From: Acidilobaceae archaeon
Lineage (GTDB): Archaea > Thermoproteota > Thermoprotei_A > Sulfolobales > Acidilobaceae
Reading direction: 5' to 3'
DNA length: 18,793 nucleotides
Assembly: GCA_027034115.1 (NCBI GenBank)
Contig: JALVJB010000211.1
Span: forward strand, 1-18,793
Part shown: positions 6,991 through 14,556 of the stretch, piece by piece
Position numbering within the stretch: the first letter of the stretch is position 1
How the letters are laid out: every line of letters begins with the position of its first letter
The notes under the pieces: model-generated
The model's input: the letters and a program-made list of their open reading frames with translations, nothing else
Databases searched by the model: none
What the model was told of the DNA's origin: nothing
Translations under genes and position numbers: made by a program

Positions 6991-8007
6991 GTGATAGCTC
7001 TAGGCATAGAATCCACCGCCCACACATTTGGTGTTGGCATAGTCTCCGATAGGAAGCCCTATATCCTCGCGGACATCCGGTACAAGTATATGCCTTCGAG
7101 GGGAGGGATCCTCCCTAGGGAGGTCGCCCAATACTTCTCCACGATAGCTGGGAGAGCAGTTAGAGAAGCACTAGATGAAGCCGGACTAGGGATACAGGAT
7201 TTATCGCTCATAGCTGTTGCATTGGGGCCCGGTATGGGGCCTGCGCTTAGAATCGGTGCGACCGTTGCTAGGGCTCTTTCAGCGGCTTACGACCTCCCCC
7301 TGATACCTGTTAATCACGGTATTGCCCATATAGAGATAGCTAGGTTCTTTTCCAAGGCGCGTGACCCAGTAATACTCTACGTTTCTGGGGGGACAACCGT
7401 TATAGCGACATACTCCTACGGCAGGTATAGGATCTTTGGTGAAACCCTCGATATAGCTCTAGGCAATCTCCTCGACACCTTTGCACGAGAAGCAGGCTTG
7501 GCCCCACCCTACATAGTTAAGGGAGAGCATGTGGTAGACTTGTGTGCCAAAGGCGGCCGCTTCCTCCGCGACTTCCCCTATACTGTTAAAGGCCAGGACG
7601 TCTCATACTCCGGACTCTTAACAAAGGCTCTCCGGAGCCTCGCAAGGGGCGTGGATATACGCGATGTCTGCTACACTCTAAGAGAGATAGCGTTTTCGAG
7701 CGCTATAGAGGTCACCGAAAGATGCCTAGCACATACCCGCAAGCACGAGGTTATCCTAACTGGTGGTGTCGCAGCGAACCCCGTTCTCAACGATAAGGCT
7801 CTCCGCATGTCTAAACTCCACCAAGCCGGGTTCCAGCCCATTCCTAGGAAATACGCCGGAGATAATGGGGTTATGATAGCTATGGCCGGGATTCTCGCCT
7901 TCAAGTCAGGATTAGTAGGGGTAAAACCGGAAGATGCTATCATTAACCAGAGATGGCGGCTTGACCGGGTTGATGTAGCTTGGTTTCCGAAGATCTTCGG
8001 AGAATAA
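6991..8007 (+). CDS. kae1: tRNA N6-threonylcarbamoyladenosine synthase subunit Kae1
   Basis: Kae1 is the catalytic subunit of the KEOPS complex. It transfers threonylcarbamoyl from TC-AMP to A37 of tRNAs that read ANN codons. The 338-residue protein has the ASKHA fold motifs LGIESTAHTFGVGIV (3-18), the metal ligands His109 and His113 in NHGIAH, VSGGTTV (131-137), LTGGVAANPVL and AGDNGVM with Asp291. The GTG at 6991 is one base past the rps27ae stop, with GAGGT just upstream. Upstream in-frame ATG codons would overlap rps27ae and have no homologous counterpart. The bud32 start lies inside its last codons, consistent with the two proteins acting together. Confidence 0.96.
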   Translation: MIALGIESTAHTFGVGIVSDRKPYILADIRYKYMPSRGGILPREVAQYFSTIAGRAVREALDEAGLGIQDLSLIAVALGPGMGPALRIGATVARALSAAYDLPLIPVNHGIAHIEIARFFSKARDPVILYVSGGTTVIATYSYGRYRIFGETLDIALGNLLDTFAREAGLAPPYIVKGEHVVDLCAKGGRFLRDFPYTVKGQDVSYSGLLTKALRSLARGVDIRDVCYTLREIAFSSAIEVTERCLAHTRKHEVILTGGVAANPVLNDKALRMSKLHQAGFQPIPRKYAGDNGVMIAMAGILAFKSGLVGVKPEDAIINQRWRLDRVDVAWFPKIFGE

Positions 8008-8684
8008 TTTCAAGGATAACTAGTAGGGCTAGGATCCTTGGCGTTGGCGCTGAGAGCGTTTTATTAGTAGCTAAAATAAATAATTATAAAATAATATTGA
8101 AATTTAGAAAAATGAAACCATATATGGATCCGGAACTAGCGAAATCTCTAACAATATTAAGAACTATTAAAGAATCAAAAATAATAGCTATTATAAATAA
8201 AAATAGAATACCTTCTCCCCGTATCTTATTCTCCCTACCCAAGACCGGGCTGATAGGAATGGAATACATAGAGGGAACAACCTTGAAAGAAGCGCTTGAA
8301 AGGGAATTAGTCGATCCTCGCACCGCCGGCAGAGTTGCAGGCGAGATTATAGGGAGAGTGCATTCTATAGGTATTGTTCACGGAGATCCAACTACAAGCA
8401 ATTATATTGTAAAAAATAATAATTATTATTTAATTGATTATGGATTATCAGAGTTCTCAGATAGACTCGAGGATAGAGCAGTCGACATACATCTCTTCAG
8501 GAGGGCTACACTCGCAACACACGCCAAATACGCCGGTATACTAATAGAATCATTCCTCGACGGATACCGTGCAGCCCTAGGAGAACCAGCCGATAAGGTT
8601 ATCGAACGGGCCTCAAAGCTTGAACTGATGGGTAGATACGTGGCGGAGAGGCGAACAGTATGGTCAAAACAAAATTATTCCTAA
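7980..8684 (+). CDS. bud32: KEOPS kinase/ATPase Bud32
   Basis: Bud32 is the small atypical kinase (piD261 family) of KEOPS and binds Kae1. The 234-residue protein has a glycine loop GVGAES (21-26), LKFRKMKPYMDPEL with the catalytic Lys41, GMEYIEGTTLKEAL, the catalytic loop VHGDPTTSN (133-141), LIDYGLSE in place of DFG (Asp153) and the RRTVW C-terminal motif. TTG 7980 is the only start before the glycine loop that I see, giving a 28-nt overlap with kae1. In several euryarchaea the two are fused; here they are separate but overlapping. Short segments (8069-8116 and 8400-8450) are almost pure A+T and encode Lys/Asn/Ile/Tyr runs, unlike the rest of the gene. Confidence 0.94.
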   Translation: MVSEDLRRIISRITSRARILGVGAESVLLVAKINNYKIILKFRKMKPYMDPELAKSLTILRTIKESKIIAIINKNRIPSPRILFSLPKTGLIGMEYIEGTTLKEALERELVDPRTAGRVAGEIIGRVHSIGIVHGDPTTSNYIVKNNNYYLIDYGLSEFSDRLEDRAVDIHLFRRATLATHAKYAGILIESFLDGYRAALGEPADKVIERASKLELMGRYVAERRTVWSKQNYS

Positions 8685-9250
8685 TTACTAAAAATAAAAA
8701 TAAATACCAAGAAGCCTCCCTAATACTCAAACCCTACAGGATAAGTCTTGAACAAAAACCACTAAGCAAGGAAGAGATACAAGCCGAATCGCTCGAGAAA
8801 ATAGCTCTTCACGCTGCGAGAAAGGCATACGTCCTACTAAGGAGACCGCTTATAGTGGACGACTCCGGCCTCTTCGTAGAAGCACTTAGAGGGTTCCCCG
8901 GCCCGTATAGTAGCTATGTGTATAAGACGATAGGTTATGAAGGAATACTCGATCTCCTAGATGACGTGGAGAACAGAAGGGCGTGTTTTAAGACAGCCCT
9001 AGCACTAATCTCTCCACCGCTTGAAAAACTCTTCGTCGGGGAAACCTGCGGCGTGATTACTAGAAAGCCCATGGGTAGTGGAGGATTCGGCTTCGACCCA
9101 ATCTTTATGCCAGAGGGTTACAGTAAAACTTACGCCCAAATGACTACTACGGAGAAGAACGCTGTTTCACACAGGGGCAAGGCCTTCAGGCTTATGGCAT
9201 CATGGCTAGCAAGGCGAAGGGTTTATCCCAGCAACCGCATACGTGGTTAA
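8660..9250 (+). CDS. XTP/dITP diphosphatase (Ham1/RdgB family)
   Basis: This housecleaning enzyme hydrolyses deaminated purine triphosphates (ITP, dITP, XTP) to monophosphates so that they do not enter DNA and RNA. The 196-residue protein shows the family motifs: LITKNKNKYQE (8-18), VDDSGLFVEALRGFPGPYS (66-84), GGFGFDPIF (141-149) and the signature SHRGKAF (170-176). The ATG overlaps bud32 by 25 nt and is preceded by GGAGAGGCG. A Ham1 gene downstream of bud32 is common in archaea. The first codons are markedly AT-rich. The tRNA-Leu gene begins 5 bases after the stop, and its likely TATA box (TTTAT, 9222-9226) lies inside this gene's 3' end. Confidence 0.94.
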   Translation: MVKTKLFLITKNKNKYQEASLILKPYRISLEQKPLSKEEIQAESLEKIALHAARKAYVLLRRPLIVDDSGLFVEALRGFPGPYSSYVYKTIGYEGILDLLDDVENRRACFKTALALISPPLEKLFVGETCGVITRKPMGSGGFGFDPIFMPEGYSKTYAQMTTTEKNAVSHRGKAFRLMASWLARRRVYPSNRIRG

Positions 9251-9255
9251 ATGGA

Positions 9256-9343
9256 GCGGGGGTGCCCGAGCCTGGGCGAAGGGGGCGGGCTCAAGACCCG
9301 TTGGCGTAGGCCGGCGTGGGTTCAAATCCCACCCCCCGCACCA
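9256..9343 (+). tRNA. tRNA-Leu (anticodon CAA)
   Basis: The acceptor stem is GCGGGGG (9256-9262) paired with CCCCCGC (9333-9339). Discriminator A and an encoded CCA (9341-9343) follow. The anticodon stem-loop GCGGG-CTCAAGA-CCCGT carries CAA, which reads UUG leucine codons. A long variable arm (9302-9315), typical of tRNA-Leu, and a T arm GTGGG-TTCAAAT-CCCAC complete the class II fold. No intron is present. Confidence 0.96.
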
Positions 9344-9374
9344 TAGTCTTCAGGCGTCTTTGGTGGCGCGGTAA

Positions 9375-10178
9375 TTGGAGTCAATAGTAGTATTACTCGA
9401 GGAAATCTCAAGTAATAGCCCGGTAGTGACAGCCCTGGTAATGTCTAGTATTGCTATGACCCTAACAACACTGGGAGGTCTAGGAGCAGTACTATTAAAG
9501 AACAAGTTTACCCCCGAGAACTTCGCTAAAATGCTCGATTTAGGTCTAGGCTTTAGCTCCGGCGTGATGCTTGTCGCCAGTTTTACCAGCCTCCTAATTC
9601 CCTCTATTGACAGTTTCGGGATTGCTCCCACACTCCTTGGGTTTATTCTTGGCGCGCTAACTATACACATTGTAAACAACCTGATCCCCCACGAGCACTT
9701 TGTTAGAGGCTATGAGGGTCCCCCAAGCGGCCTCCGGAAACTAAAAGCCGCTTGGCTAGTAGCATTCGCAATAATAATACATAATTTCCCAGAGGGAATC
9801 TCAATCGGAGCTGCGAGCGCATACTCAACACTTAATGGAATCACTATAGGCCTAGCCATAGGGATCCAAGACATACCGGAAGGACTCGCCGTCAGCCTCC
9901 CGGTCTATGCCTCTACGGGAAGGCTCGGATGGGCCCTCTTCCTAGCATGGCTAAGCGGGTTATCCGAGGTTGTAATGGCAGTACCAGCCGCGTATCTCTC
10001 AGCGATATCCCTCCCCCTCCTACCCTACGCGATGGGCTTCGGGGCAGGAGCAATGGTCTATGTCGTGAGCCACGAGGCTATACCAGAAACACACAGGAGC
10101 GGACACGAGGATTTAGCTACGCTATCGTTCTTCCTAGGCTTCATTACAATGCTACTCTTGGATAGCATTCTTGGATAG
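9375..10178 (+). CDS. ZIP-family (GufA-like) divalent metal transporter
   Basis: A 267-residue integral membrane protein with about eight hydrophobic segments. ZIP transporters move Zn2+ or other divalent metals into the cytoplasm. The two metal-site helices are recognisable: IIIHNFPEGISIGAA (133-147) and GIQDIPEGLAVSLPV (163-177). The second has Gln in place of the first His of HNIPEG, as in GufA-type members. The last part has VSHEAIPETH (231-240). The TTG at 9375 is supported by GGTGG at 9362-9366; no ATG lies near the start of the first helix. The gene stands alone between tRNA-Leu and a convergent tRNA-Ala. Substrate specificity cannot be read from the sequence. Confidence 0.9.
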   Translation: MESIVVLLEEISSNSPVVTALVMSSIAMTLTTLGGLGAVLLKNKFTPENFAKMLDLGLGFSSGVMLVASFTSLLIPSIDSFGIAPTLLGFILGALTIHIVNNLIPHEHFVRGYEGPPSGLRKLKAAWLVAFAIIIHNFPEGISIGAASAYSTLNGITIGLAIGIQDIPEGLAVSLPVYASTGRLGWALFLAWLSGLSEVVMAVPAAYLSAISLPLLPYAMGFGAGAMVYVVSHEAIPETHRSGHEDLATLSFFLGFITMLLLDSILG

Positions 10179-10198
10179 AGCAACAAACTTGTGAAGAG

Positions 10199-10275
10199 TG
10201 GTGGACCGGCCGGGATTTGAACCCGGGGCCTCCCGGATGCCAACCGGGCGCTCTTCCAGGCTGAGCTACCGGCCC
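10199..10275 (-). tRNA. tRNA-Ala (anticodon GGC)
   Basis: On the minus strand the acceptor GGGCCGG (10275 down to 10269) pairs with CCGGTCC (10209 down to 10203). This includes the G3-U70 pair that marks alanine tRNAs. The anticodon stem-loop CCCGG-TTGGCAT-CCGGG carries GGC, which reads GCC codons. Discriminator A and an encoded CCA (10201 down to 10199) are present. No intron. Confidence 0.97.
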
Positions 10276-10320
10276 ATCCCTCTTGAGGGGGGACCACTAA
10301 CTCTATTCGACTGGGCCAGG

Positions 10321-10330
10321 GTTTTAAAGT
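10321..10330 (-). promoter_or_regulatory. TATA-like box of tRNA-Ala
   Basis: On the minus strand ACTTTAAAAC lies about 46-55 bases before the tRNA 5' end, predicting transcription from near 10300 with a 25-nt leader. The leader contains a short inverted repeat, CCCTC/GAGGG (10278-10289). Confidence 0.4.
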
Positions 10331-10339
10331 CTCTCACTT

Positions 10340-10459
10340 TCTTGCATGAATACTATCATTCATATTTCTATTTATTCAAAAATTATATTATTATATTTTA
10401 ATATTATCGATAATAAGGGGTAATACGGGGTTAATCCTCCTACTTTTCCTCTGCGACAA
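10340..10459. other. AT-rich region upstream of orc1/cdc6: promoter and possible origin
   Basis: This gap contains a run that is almost only A and T (10356-10416), a perfect 14-bp palindrome TATTATCGATAATA (10402-10415), and two G-strings exactly 10 bp apart (GGGG at 10417-10420 and 10427-10430, each followed by TAAT or TTAAT). TTTTAATATT at 10396-10405 could be the orc1 TATA box. Archaeal origins often lie next to orc1/cdc6 genes and contain AT-rich unwinding elements plus G-strings in their origin recognition boxes. I do not see a full origin recognition box, so the origin reading is inference. Confidence 0.35.
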
Positions 10460-11731
10460 GTGGATCAAGTGGATGAGAGAAAAATGAAGGCTGCTAGCGA
10501 TATTATAGACGAGATATTCGAAAATTTTGAACAGTCAAGAATATTCCGAGACAGAGAAAAGCTCCTACCCGACTACATCCCCGAGGTGCTCCCGCACAGA
10601 GAAAACGAGATCAAGAGGCTCGCGATGATACTCGCCCCAAGCCTCCGTGGAGAGAAGCCTAACAATGCATTCATATACGGACTAACGGGGACTGGTAAGA
10701 CAGCTGTCACCCGATTCGTATTAAAGAAACTATCAGAGAAGGCCGGGAGAAAAGGAATTAAAATAACACCAATATATATAAATATAAGAAGAAGAGATAC
10801 CCCATATAGGGTAATTGCAGATATAGCTGAAGCCATAGGCCTAAGAGTCCCCTTCACGGGTCTAAGCGTCGGTGAAGTCTACAAAAGAGTGCTCACAAAG
10901 CTGGACCGGAGACCAGGCGTCTACATAATCGTACTCGACGAGATAGATTTCCTAGTAAGAAGACATGGCGACGATTTACTCTACAAGCTTACTAGAATAA
11001 ACGAGGACCTAAAGCGCTCAAGAGTATCGCTCATAGGTATAACTAACAGTACAACCCTCATAGACAGCCTCGACCCGAGAGTTAAGAGCAGCCTTGGAGA
11101 AGAAGAGATAGTTTTCCCGCCATACAACGCTGAACAACTAAAGGACATCCTAGAGGAGAGAGCCCGGGAGGCCTTCTACGATGGAGTACTGGACCCCGAC
11201 GTCATACCGCTCTGCGCCGCCCTAGCCGCGAGGGAGCATGGTGACGCGAGAAGAGCCCTCGACCTCCTGAGGGTTTCCGGCGAACTCGCCGAGCGTAAGG
11301 GCGATAGGAGGGTTACTAGGACCCATGTCTTACAGGCTAGAATAGAGATTGAACGAGACAGGGTTGCAGAGGTCATTAAGACTCTCCCGCTGCATGGCAA
11401 GCTCGTCTTAGCATCAATAGCCATAGTCTCGCGAGGTAGAGGTAAGGCCACGACGGGTGAAGTCTACGATGAGTACAGGAAGCTAGTTAAGATGCTAGGC
11501 CTGGAAGAAGTCACGTTCAGGAGAGTCTCTGGAATTATAGCGGAGCTAGACATGCTTGGAATAATCCGTGCGAGAACAATTAGTAGGGGTCGATACGGTA
11601 AAACCCGGATAATAGAGCTGGCCGCTGATCCGGAGGCGATAAATGGAGTACTGGTTAAGGACTTAGCCCTTGAGGAAATCTCTGGCTACTTGGAGGCAGG
11701 AATTAGTGGTAAGGGTCATAGCCTGCGATGA
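10460..11731 (+). CDS. orc1: Orc1/Cdc6 replication initiator
   Basis: This AAA+ ATPase binds origins and recruits the MCM helicase. The 423-residue protein has Walker A GLTGTGKT (74-81), Walker B VLDEID (158-163), sensor 1 in GITNST (Asn196) and sensor 2 GDARRALD (261-268). A C-terminal winged-helix DNA-binding domain covers about 300-395. The segment LLPDYIPEVLPHRENEI before Walker A is typical of the family. Two in-frame GTG codons, 10460 and 10469, lie in a tandem 9-bp repeat (CAAGTGGAT twice), so the exact start is uncertain, and no GGTGA-type site precedes them. Its end overlaps the DUF99 gene by 26 nt. Assignment to the Orc1-1 paralogue is not certain. Confidence 0.93.
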   Translation: MDQVDERKMKAASDIIDEIFENFEQSRIFRDREKLLPDYIPEVLPHRENEIKRLAMILAPSLRGEKPNNAFIYGLTGTGKTAVTRFVLKKLSEKAGRKGIKITPIYINIRRRDTPYRVIADIAEAIGLRVPFTGLSVGEVYKRVLTKLDRRPGVYIIVLDEIDFLVRRHGDDLLYKLTRINEDLKRSRVSLIGITNSTTLIDSLDPRVKSSLGEEEIVFPPYNAEQLKDILEERAREAFYDGVLDPDVIPLCAALAAREHGDARRALDLLRVSGELAERKGDRRVTRTHVLQARIEIERDRVAEVIKTLPLHGKLVLASIAIVSRGRGKATTGEVYDEYRKLVKMLGLEEVTFRRVSGIIAELDMLGIIRARTISRGRYGKTRIIELAADPEAINGVLVKDLALEEISGYLEAGISGKGHSLR

Positions 11732-12269
11732 CGGGGAAGTTAGAAAACTCGGGGAAGGCCATACTATCGCCGTATGCACGAGATGGTCTAACGAGTACGG
11801 TCTGGAGGATCTAGCCGCTGCTCCTATTCCAGTGGACGGTTCGAACGCTACCAACATACTATTAAATTTAATAAATAAAATAAAATATAATTATATAATT
11901 CATGCCATTTTACTTGATTCTATTACAATTGCCGGATTTAATTATATAAACATTGCAAGACTTTCTACACTGTCATCTCTCCCAGTGATCACCGTTTACA
12001 CCTACGAGCCCCGATTCGATCGCTTATTTAAAGCCTTGAAGATAGCGAGGCTTGACGGCAACCCCGATAGAATAAATTCTCTAAAAATAATTAATAATAT
12101 AATACATTTATCAACTGGGAAAGGCGAATTATACGTCTTAATAGAGGGCATCAACGCCACTTTAGCCCGAAGAATATTGAACCAACTACAAGTTTTTGAT
12201 AGGAAGCCCATACCACTACGACTGGCACACTATATTGCCTCGGCACTATCCAGGATACTGTCACTCTAA
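11706..12269 (+). CDS. DUF99 family protein (endonuclease V-like fold)
   Basis: A 187-residue protein with the DUF99 pattern. It begins VRVIACDDGEVRK, corresponding to the RVIGIDDG opening of the family, then has IPVDGSNATNILL and the central signature AILLDSITIAGFNYINIARL, followed by LPVITVYTYEPR. DUF99 proteins have an RNase H-like fold related to endonuclease V, and their cellular role is not established. The start GTG 11706 is chosen because GGAGG (11692-11696) is 9 nt upstream and the protein then begins directly at the conserved strand. It overlaps orc1 by 26 nt, suggesting co-translation. Two segments (11862-11905 and 12077-12112) are nearly pure A+T. Confidence 0.8.
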   Translation: MVRVIACDDGEVRKLGEGHTIAVCTRWSNEYGLEDLAAAPIPVDGSNATNILLNLINKIKYNYIIHAILLDSITIAGFNYINIARLSTLSSLPVITVYTYEPRFDRLFKALKIARLDGNPDRINSLKIINNIIHLSTGKGELYVLIEGINATLARRILNQLQVFDRKPIPLRLAHYIASALSRILSL

Positions 12270-12280
12270 ACCGTATCGTG

Positions 12281-12290
12281 TATTAAGCCG
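12281..12290 (+). promoter_or_regulatory. Possible TATA-like box of mdh
   Basis: GTATTAAGCC lies about 37-46 bases before the mdh ATG in the 57-base gap after the DUF99 gene. GGGTG at 12315-12319 provides the ribosome binding site 7 nt before the ATG. Confidence 0.3.
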
Positions 12291-12326
12291 TCTACAATAC
12301 ATTCTATACTCGAAGGGTGCAGACTC

Positions 12327-13250
12327 ATGATCACCATTATCGGAGCGGGAAAGGTGGGTACTAGCGCGGCCGCCTTTATGATGTTAAAGGAACTCGACGA
12401 TATCCTACTTATCGATATCATACCTAACAAGCCGCAGGGAGAAGCACTCGATCTAGGCCACGCCGCCTCAATACTAGGCATAAGCGTAGACATCCGAGGC
12501 TCCAATGATTTCAGGGACATGGAAGGAAGCGATATCGTAGTAGTCACCGCAGGCTTCCCAAGGAAGCCGGGAATGACGAGGGAAGAGCTTCTCGGCAAGA
12601 ACGCCGGAGTAATAGCCGACATCGCATCTAAGATAAAGGAGTACGCCCCCAACAGCATAGTACTCCTAACGACCAACCCGCTAGACGCCATGACATACGT
12701 TATGTATAAGAAGCTAGGCTTCCCAAGGGAGAGGGTAATCGGCTTCAGCGGCGTACTAGACGCTGGCAGGCTCGCATACTACGCCTCGAAGAAGCTTAAG
12801 GTAAGCCCCGCCAGCATCGTGCCCGTCGTCCTAGGAATGCACGGTCAAGCCATGTTCCCAGTGCCAAGACTCTCAACAGTACTCGGAGTACCACTCACAA
12901 AACTACTCACCAAGGAAGAGATAGATGAGATAGTCCAAGAAACCGTAAAGGCGGGAGCAACAATAACCCAGCTAAGAGGCTATAGCAGCAACTACGGGCC
13001 CGGCTCGGGTCTAGCAGTAATGGTAGAGTCAATAAAGAGGGACCAGAAGAAAGCGTTCATTGCCAGCGCTTACCTACAGGGCGAGTACGGTTATAACGAT
13101 ATCGTCCTAGAGGTCCCATTAATACTAGGCGCTAAGGGAATCGAGAAAATCCTAGAGCTACCGCTGACAGAGGAGGAGAAGAAGGGCCTGGACGAAAGCG
13201 CTGCAGCTGTTAAGAAGCTAATAGAACAGCTTCCACCAGAATACAAGTAA
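12327..13250 (+). CDS. mdh: Malate dehydrogenase (LDH-like family)
   Basis: This enzyme interconverts malate and oxaloacetate with NAD(P)H in central metabolism. The 307-residue protein has the dinucleotide loop GAGKVG (6-11) and Asp30 at the end of the second strand, which favours NAD. The mobile loop GFPRKPGMTR contains Arg79 at the position that is Arg in malate and Gln in lactate dehydrogenases, and Arg85. The rest of the active site is Asn117 (TTNPLD), Asp145 and Arg148 (VLDAGR), and the catalytic His172 (GMHGQAM). Use of malate rather than lactate is therefore supported by the sequence. It is followed by a T-rich stretch and then by convergent genes. Confidence 0.95.
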   Translation: MITIIGAGKVGTSAAAFMMLKELDDILLIDIIPNKPQGEALDLGHAASILGISVDIRGSNDFRDMEGSDIVVVTAGFPRKPGMTREELLGKNAGVIADIASKIKEYAPNSIVLLTTNPLDAMTYVMYKKLGFPRERVIGFSGVLDAGRLAYYASKKLKVSPASIVPVVLGMHGQAMFPVPRLSTVLGVPLTKLLTKEEIDEIVQETVKAGATITQLRGYSSNYGPGSGLAVMVESIKRDQKKAFIASAYLQGEYGYNDIVLEVPLILGAKGIEKILELPLTEEEKKGLDESAAAVKKLIEQLPPEYK

Positions 13251-13272
13251 TCAAATAATTTTATAATTTTTA
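13251..13272 (+). terminator. T-rich region between convergent mdh and the met operon
   Basis: Just after the mdh stop the sequence TTTTATAATTTTTATT (13259-13274) offers T-runs of the type used for archaeal intrinsic termination. It lies at the junction of the mdh transcript with the minus-strand operon. No hairpin is needed or seen. Confidence 0.4.
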
Positions 13273-13515
13273 TTCCTCTACTGGTTTAGCCTTGAGATAA
13301 CGGATAGCTAGAAAGTCGGTCTCCTGCAGATTAGCCCTTCTATACTTTCTACCTCTAACTTCTTGAAGTTCTCTACATGCTTTCTCCAGGGTATCAGGAT
13401 CTAGCTCAAAGATATTCCTATCGTCGATTTCAACGAAAACCGCATAAATTTTCCTTCTGTCATCCCAGACTACGTGGATACATGGAGGTTTAGCGCAGAA
13501 ATAGCCCCTAACCAT
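13270..13515 (-). CDS. Uncharacterised 81-residue protein of the metE operon
   Basis: I do not recognise a family. The protein begins MVRGYFCAKPPCIHVVWDD, with Cys7, Cys12 and His14 close together, which could bind a metal. It continues with a beta-rich segment (KIYAVFVEIDDRNIFEL), a charged helix (DPDTLEKACRELQEVRG) and a basic tail. The ATG is preceded by AAGGTGA with a 6-nt spacer, a strong ribosome binding site, so it is likely real. It is the last gene of the minus-strand operon and starts 18 bases after the HypE/PurM-like gene. Its place suggests a link to methionine synthesis or to that neighbour, but nothing in the sequence proves it. Confidence 0.65.
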   Translation of the reverse strand: MVRGYFCAKPPCIHVVWDDRRKIYAVFVEIDDRNIFELDPDTLEKACRELQEVRGRKYRRANLQETDFLAIRYLKAKPVEE

Positions 13516-13533
13516 GAGCTCTCACCTTTACTC

Positions 13534-14556
13534 TTATGTCCAGAACCTTGATATCTCGTCTTCTGGAGGTTCTTTTATAAAGTATTCGTGCTCATTGTCT
13601 ACTAATACTACTCCAGGTTTACTCGAGGCCTCAACAATACCTATCACGCCTGACTTGTAGCCTAGAGTTTCGGCTATTCTCAGTACTTCATTAGCTTTGG
13701 CCGGAGGGGCTGTTGCTACTAACGTCCCGCTGCTTATTAGCTTGAGAGGATCTAGCCGAAGAGCCCTGGTTATTACTGATACTACATCATCAATAATTAT
13801 TTTATTTTTATTTATTTTAAATAATGTATTAGATGCTAGGCTCGCCTCGACAAGAGCCCCAAGCAATCCTCCCTCCGTAGCATCATGCATTGAAGACACA
13901 AGCCCATTTTCTGCTAGCTCAACTGCGACATCCACGATACTTAATGTATCTATTAACTTCGAAGCTCTTTCTATAATGCTTTCCTCGACTCCAGCAGAAA
14001 CTAGAAGGTCCCTGAAGTCTTCTGCTAGTATCAGGGCGCCCTCTCGAGCAGCACTACCTACTTGTATAACCAAATCGCCCGGCCTAGCACCTCCGGTGGG
14101 GACTATGCATTCCTTGCAGGCGCATCCCAGAGCGGACAAGGCCACAATGGGTTTTGATAAACCTGGACTCCTCTCACTGTGCCCCCCGATTATCTCTAAT
14201 CCAAGTTTTCTCGCTTCGTCTCCAACTTCCTCAAAAAGATAATAATATTCATTAATAGATCCGGTAGGCGGAAGTAAGAATAATGCGAGCGCCCACTTCG
14301 GCCGAGCACCGCTAACAGCTATGTCGTTAGACGCAACTATTACAGCAAGCCTCCCCGACCCCCTCCCAGCCTCGGTTATCGGGTCGACGTGGGCTACTAG
14401 GATGCAATTACCTAAATCAACGAAAGCGGCGTCTTCGCCTATCTTTGGACCGAGGAGTGTTTGAGGGTGGAAGGATGTCCTAGAGCTTACTATAATTCTT
14501 GTCAGTTCATTAAGTTTTAGTTTACCTGGAGACCCGCTACCATTTTTCCCGGGCAA
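13534..14556 (-). CDS. AIR synthase-related (HypE/PurM-like) protein
   Basis: This 340-residue protein belongs to the PurM superfamily, whose members phosphorylate or activate small molecules with ATP. It shows IGEDAAFVDLG (39-49), VAHVDPI (54-60), SNDIAVSGARPKWAL (76-90), GGHSE, TGGARPGDLVIQVG (154-167) and MHDATEGGLLGAL (223-235). HypE-like members lack the purine-pathway context, and here the gene follows metE. It does not end in the PRIC cysteine tail of true HypE, so hydrogenase cyanide synthesis is unlikely. It has an unusual Cys145, Cys147, Cys150 cluster (GCACKECIV). The TTG start at 14556 overlaps the metE stop by 20 nt, with GGTGGAGG upstream. The substrate is unknown. An AT-only patch lies at 13791-13829. 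Confidence 0.8.
   Translation of the reverse strand: MPGKNGSGSPGKLKLNELTRIIVSSRTSFHPQTLLGPKIGEDAAFVDLGNCILVAHVDPITEAGRGSGRLAVIVASNDIAVSGARPKWALALFLLPPTGSINEYYYLFEEVGDEARKLGLEIIGGHSERSPGLSKPIVALSALGCACKECIVPTGGARPGDLVIQVGSAAREGALILAEDFRDLLVSAGVEESIIERASKLIDTLSIVDVAVELAENGLVSSMHDATEGGLLGALVEASLASNTLFKINKNKIIIDDVVSVITRALRLDPLKLISSGTLVATAPPAKANEVLRIAETLGYKSGVIGIVEASSKPGVVLVDNEHEYFIKEPPEDEISRFWT

Noticed and set aside
10058..10401. Open frames on both strands across tRNA-Ala, including one with PGFEPGASRMPTGRSSRLSYRPIP-like residues
   Set aside because: They are translations of the tRNA-Ala gene region and have no independent support.
13534..14556. Hydrogenase maturation factor HypE
   Set aside because: The protein lacks the C-terminal cysteine tail of HypE and no hydrogenase genes are near; only the fold-level assignment is safe.
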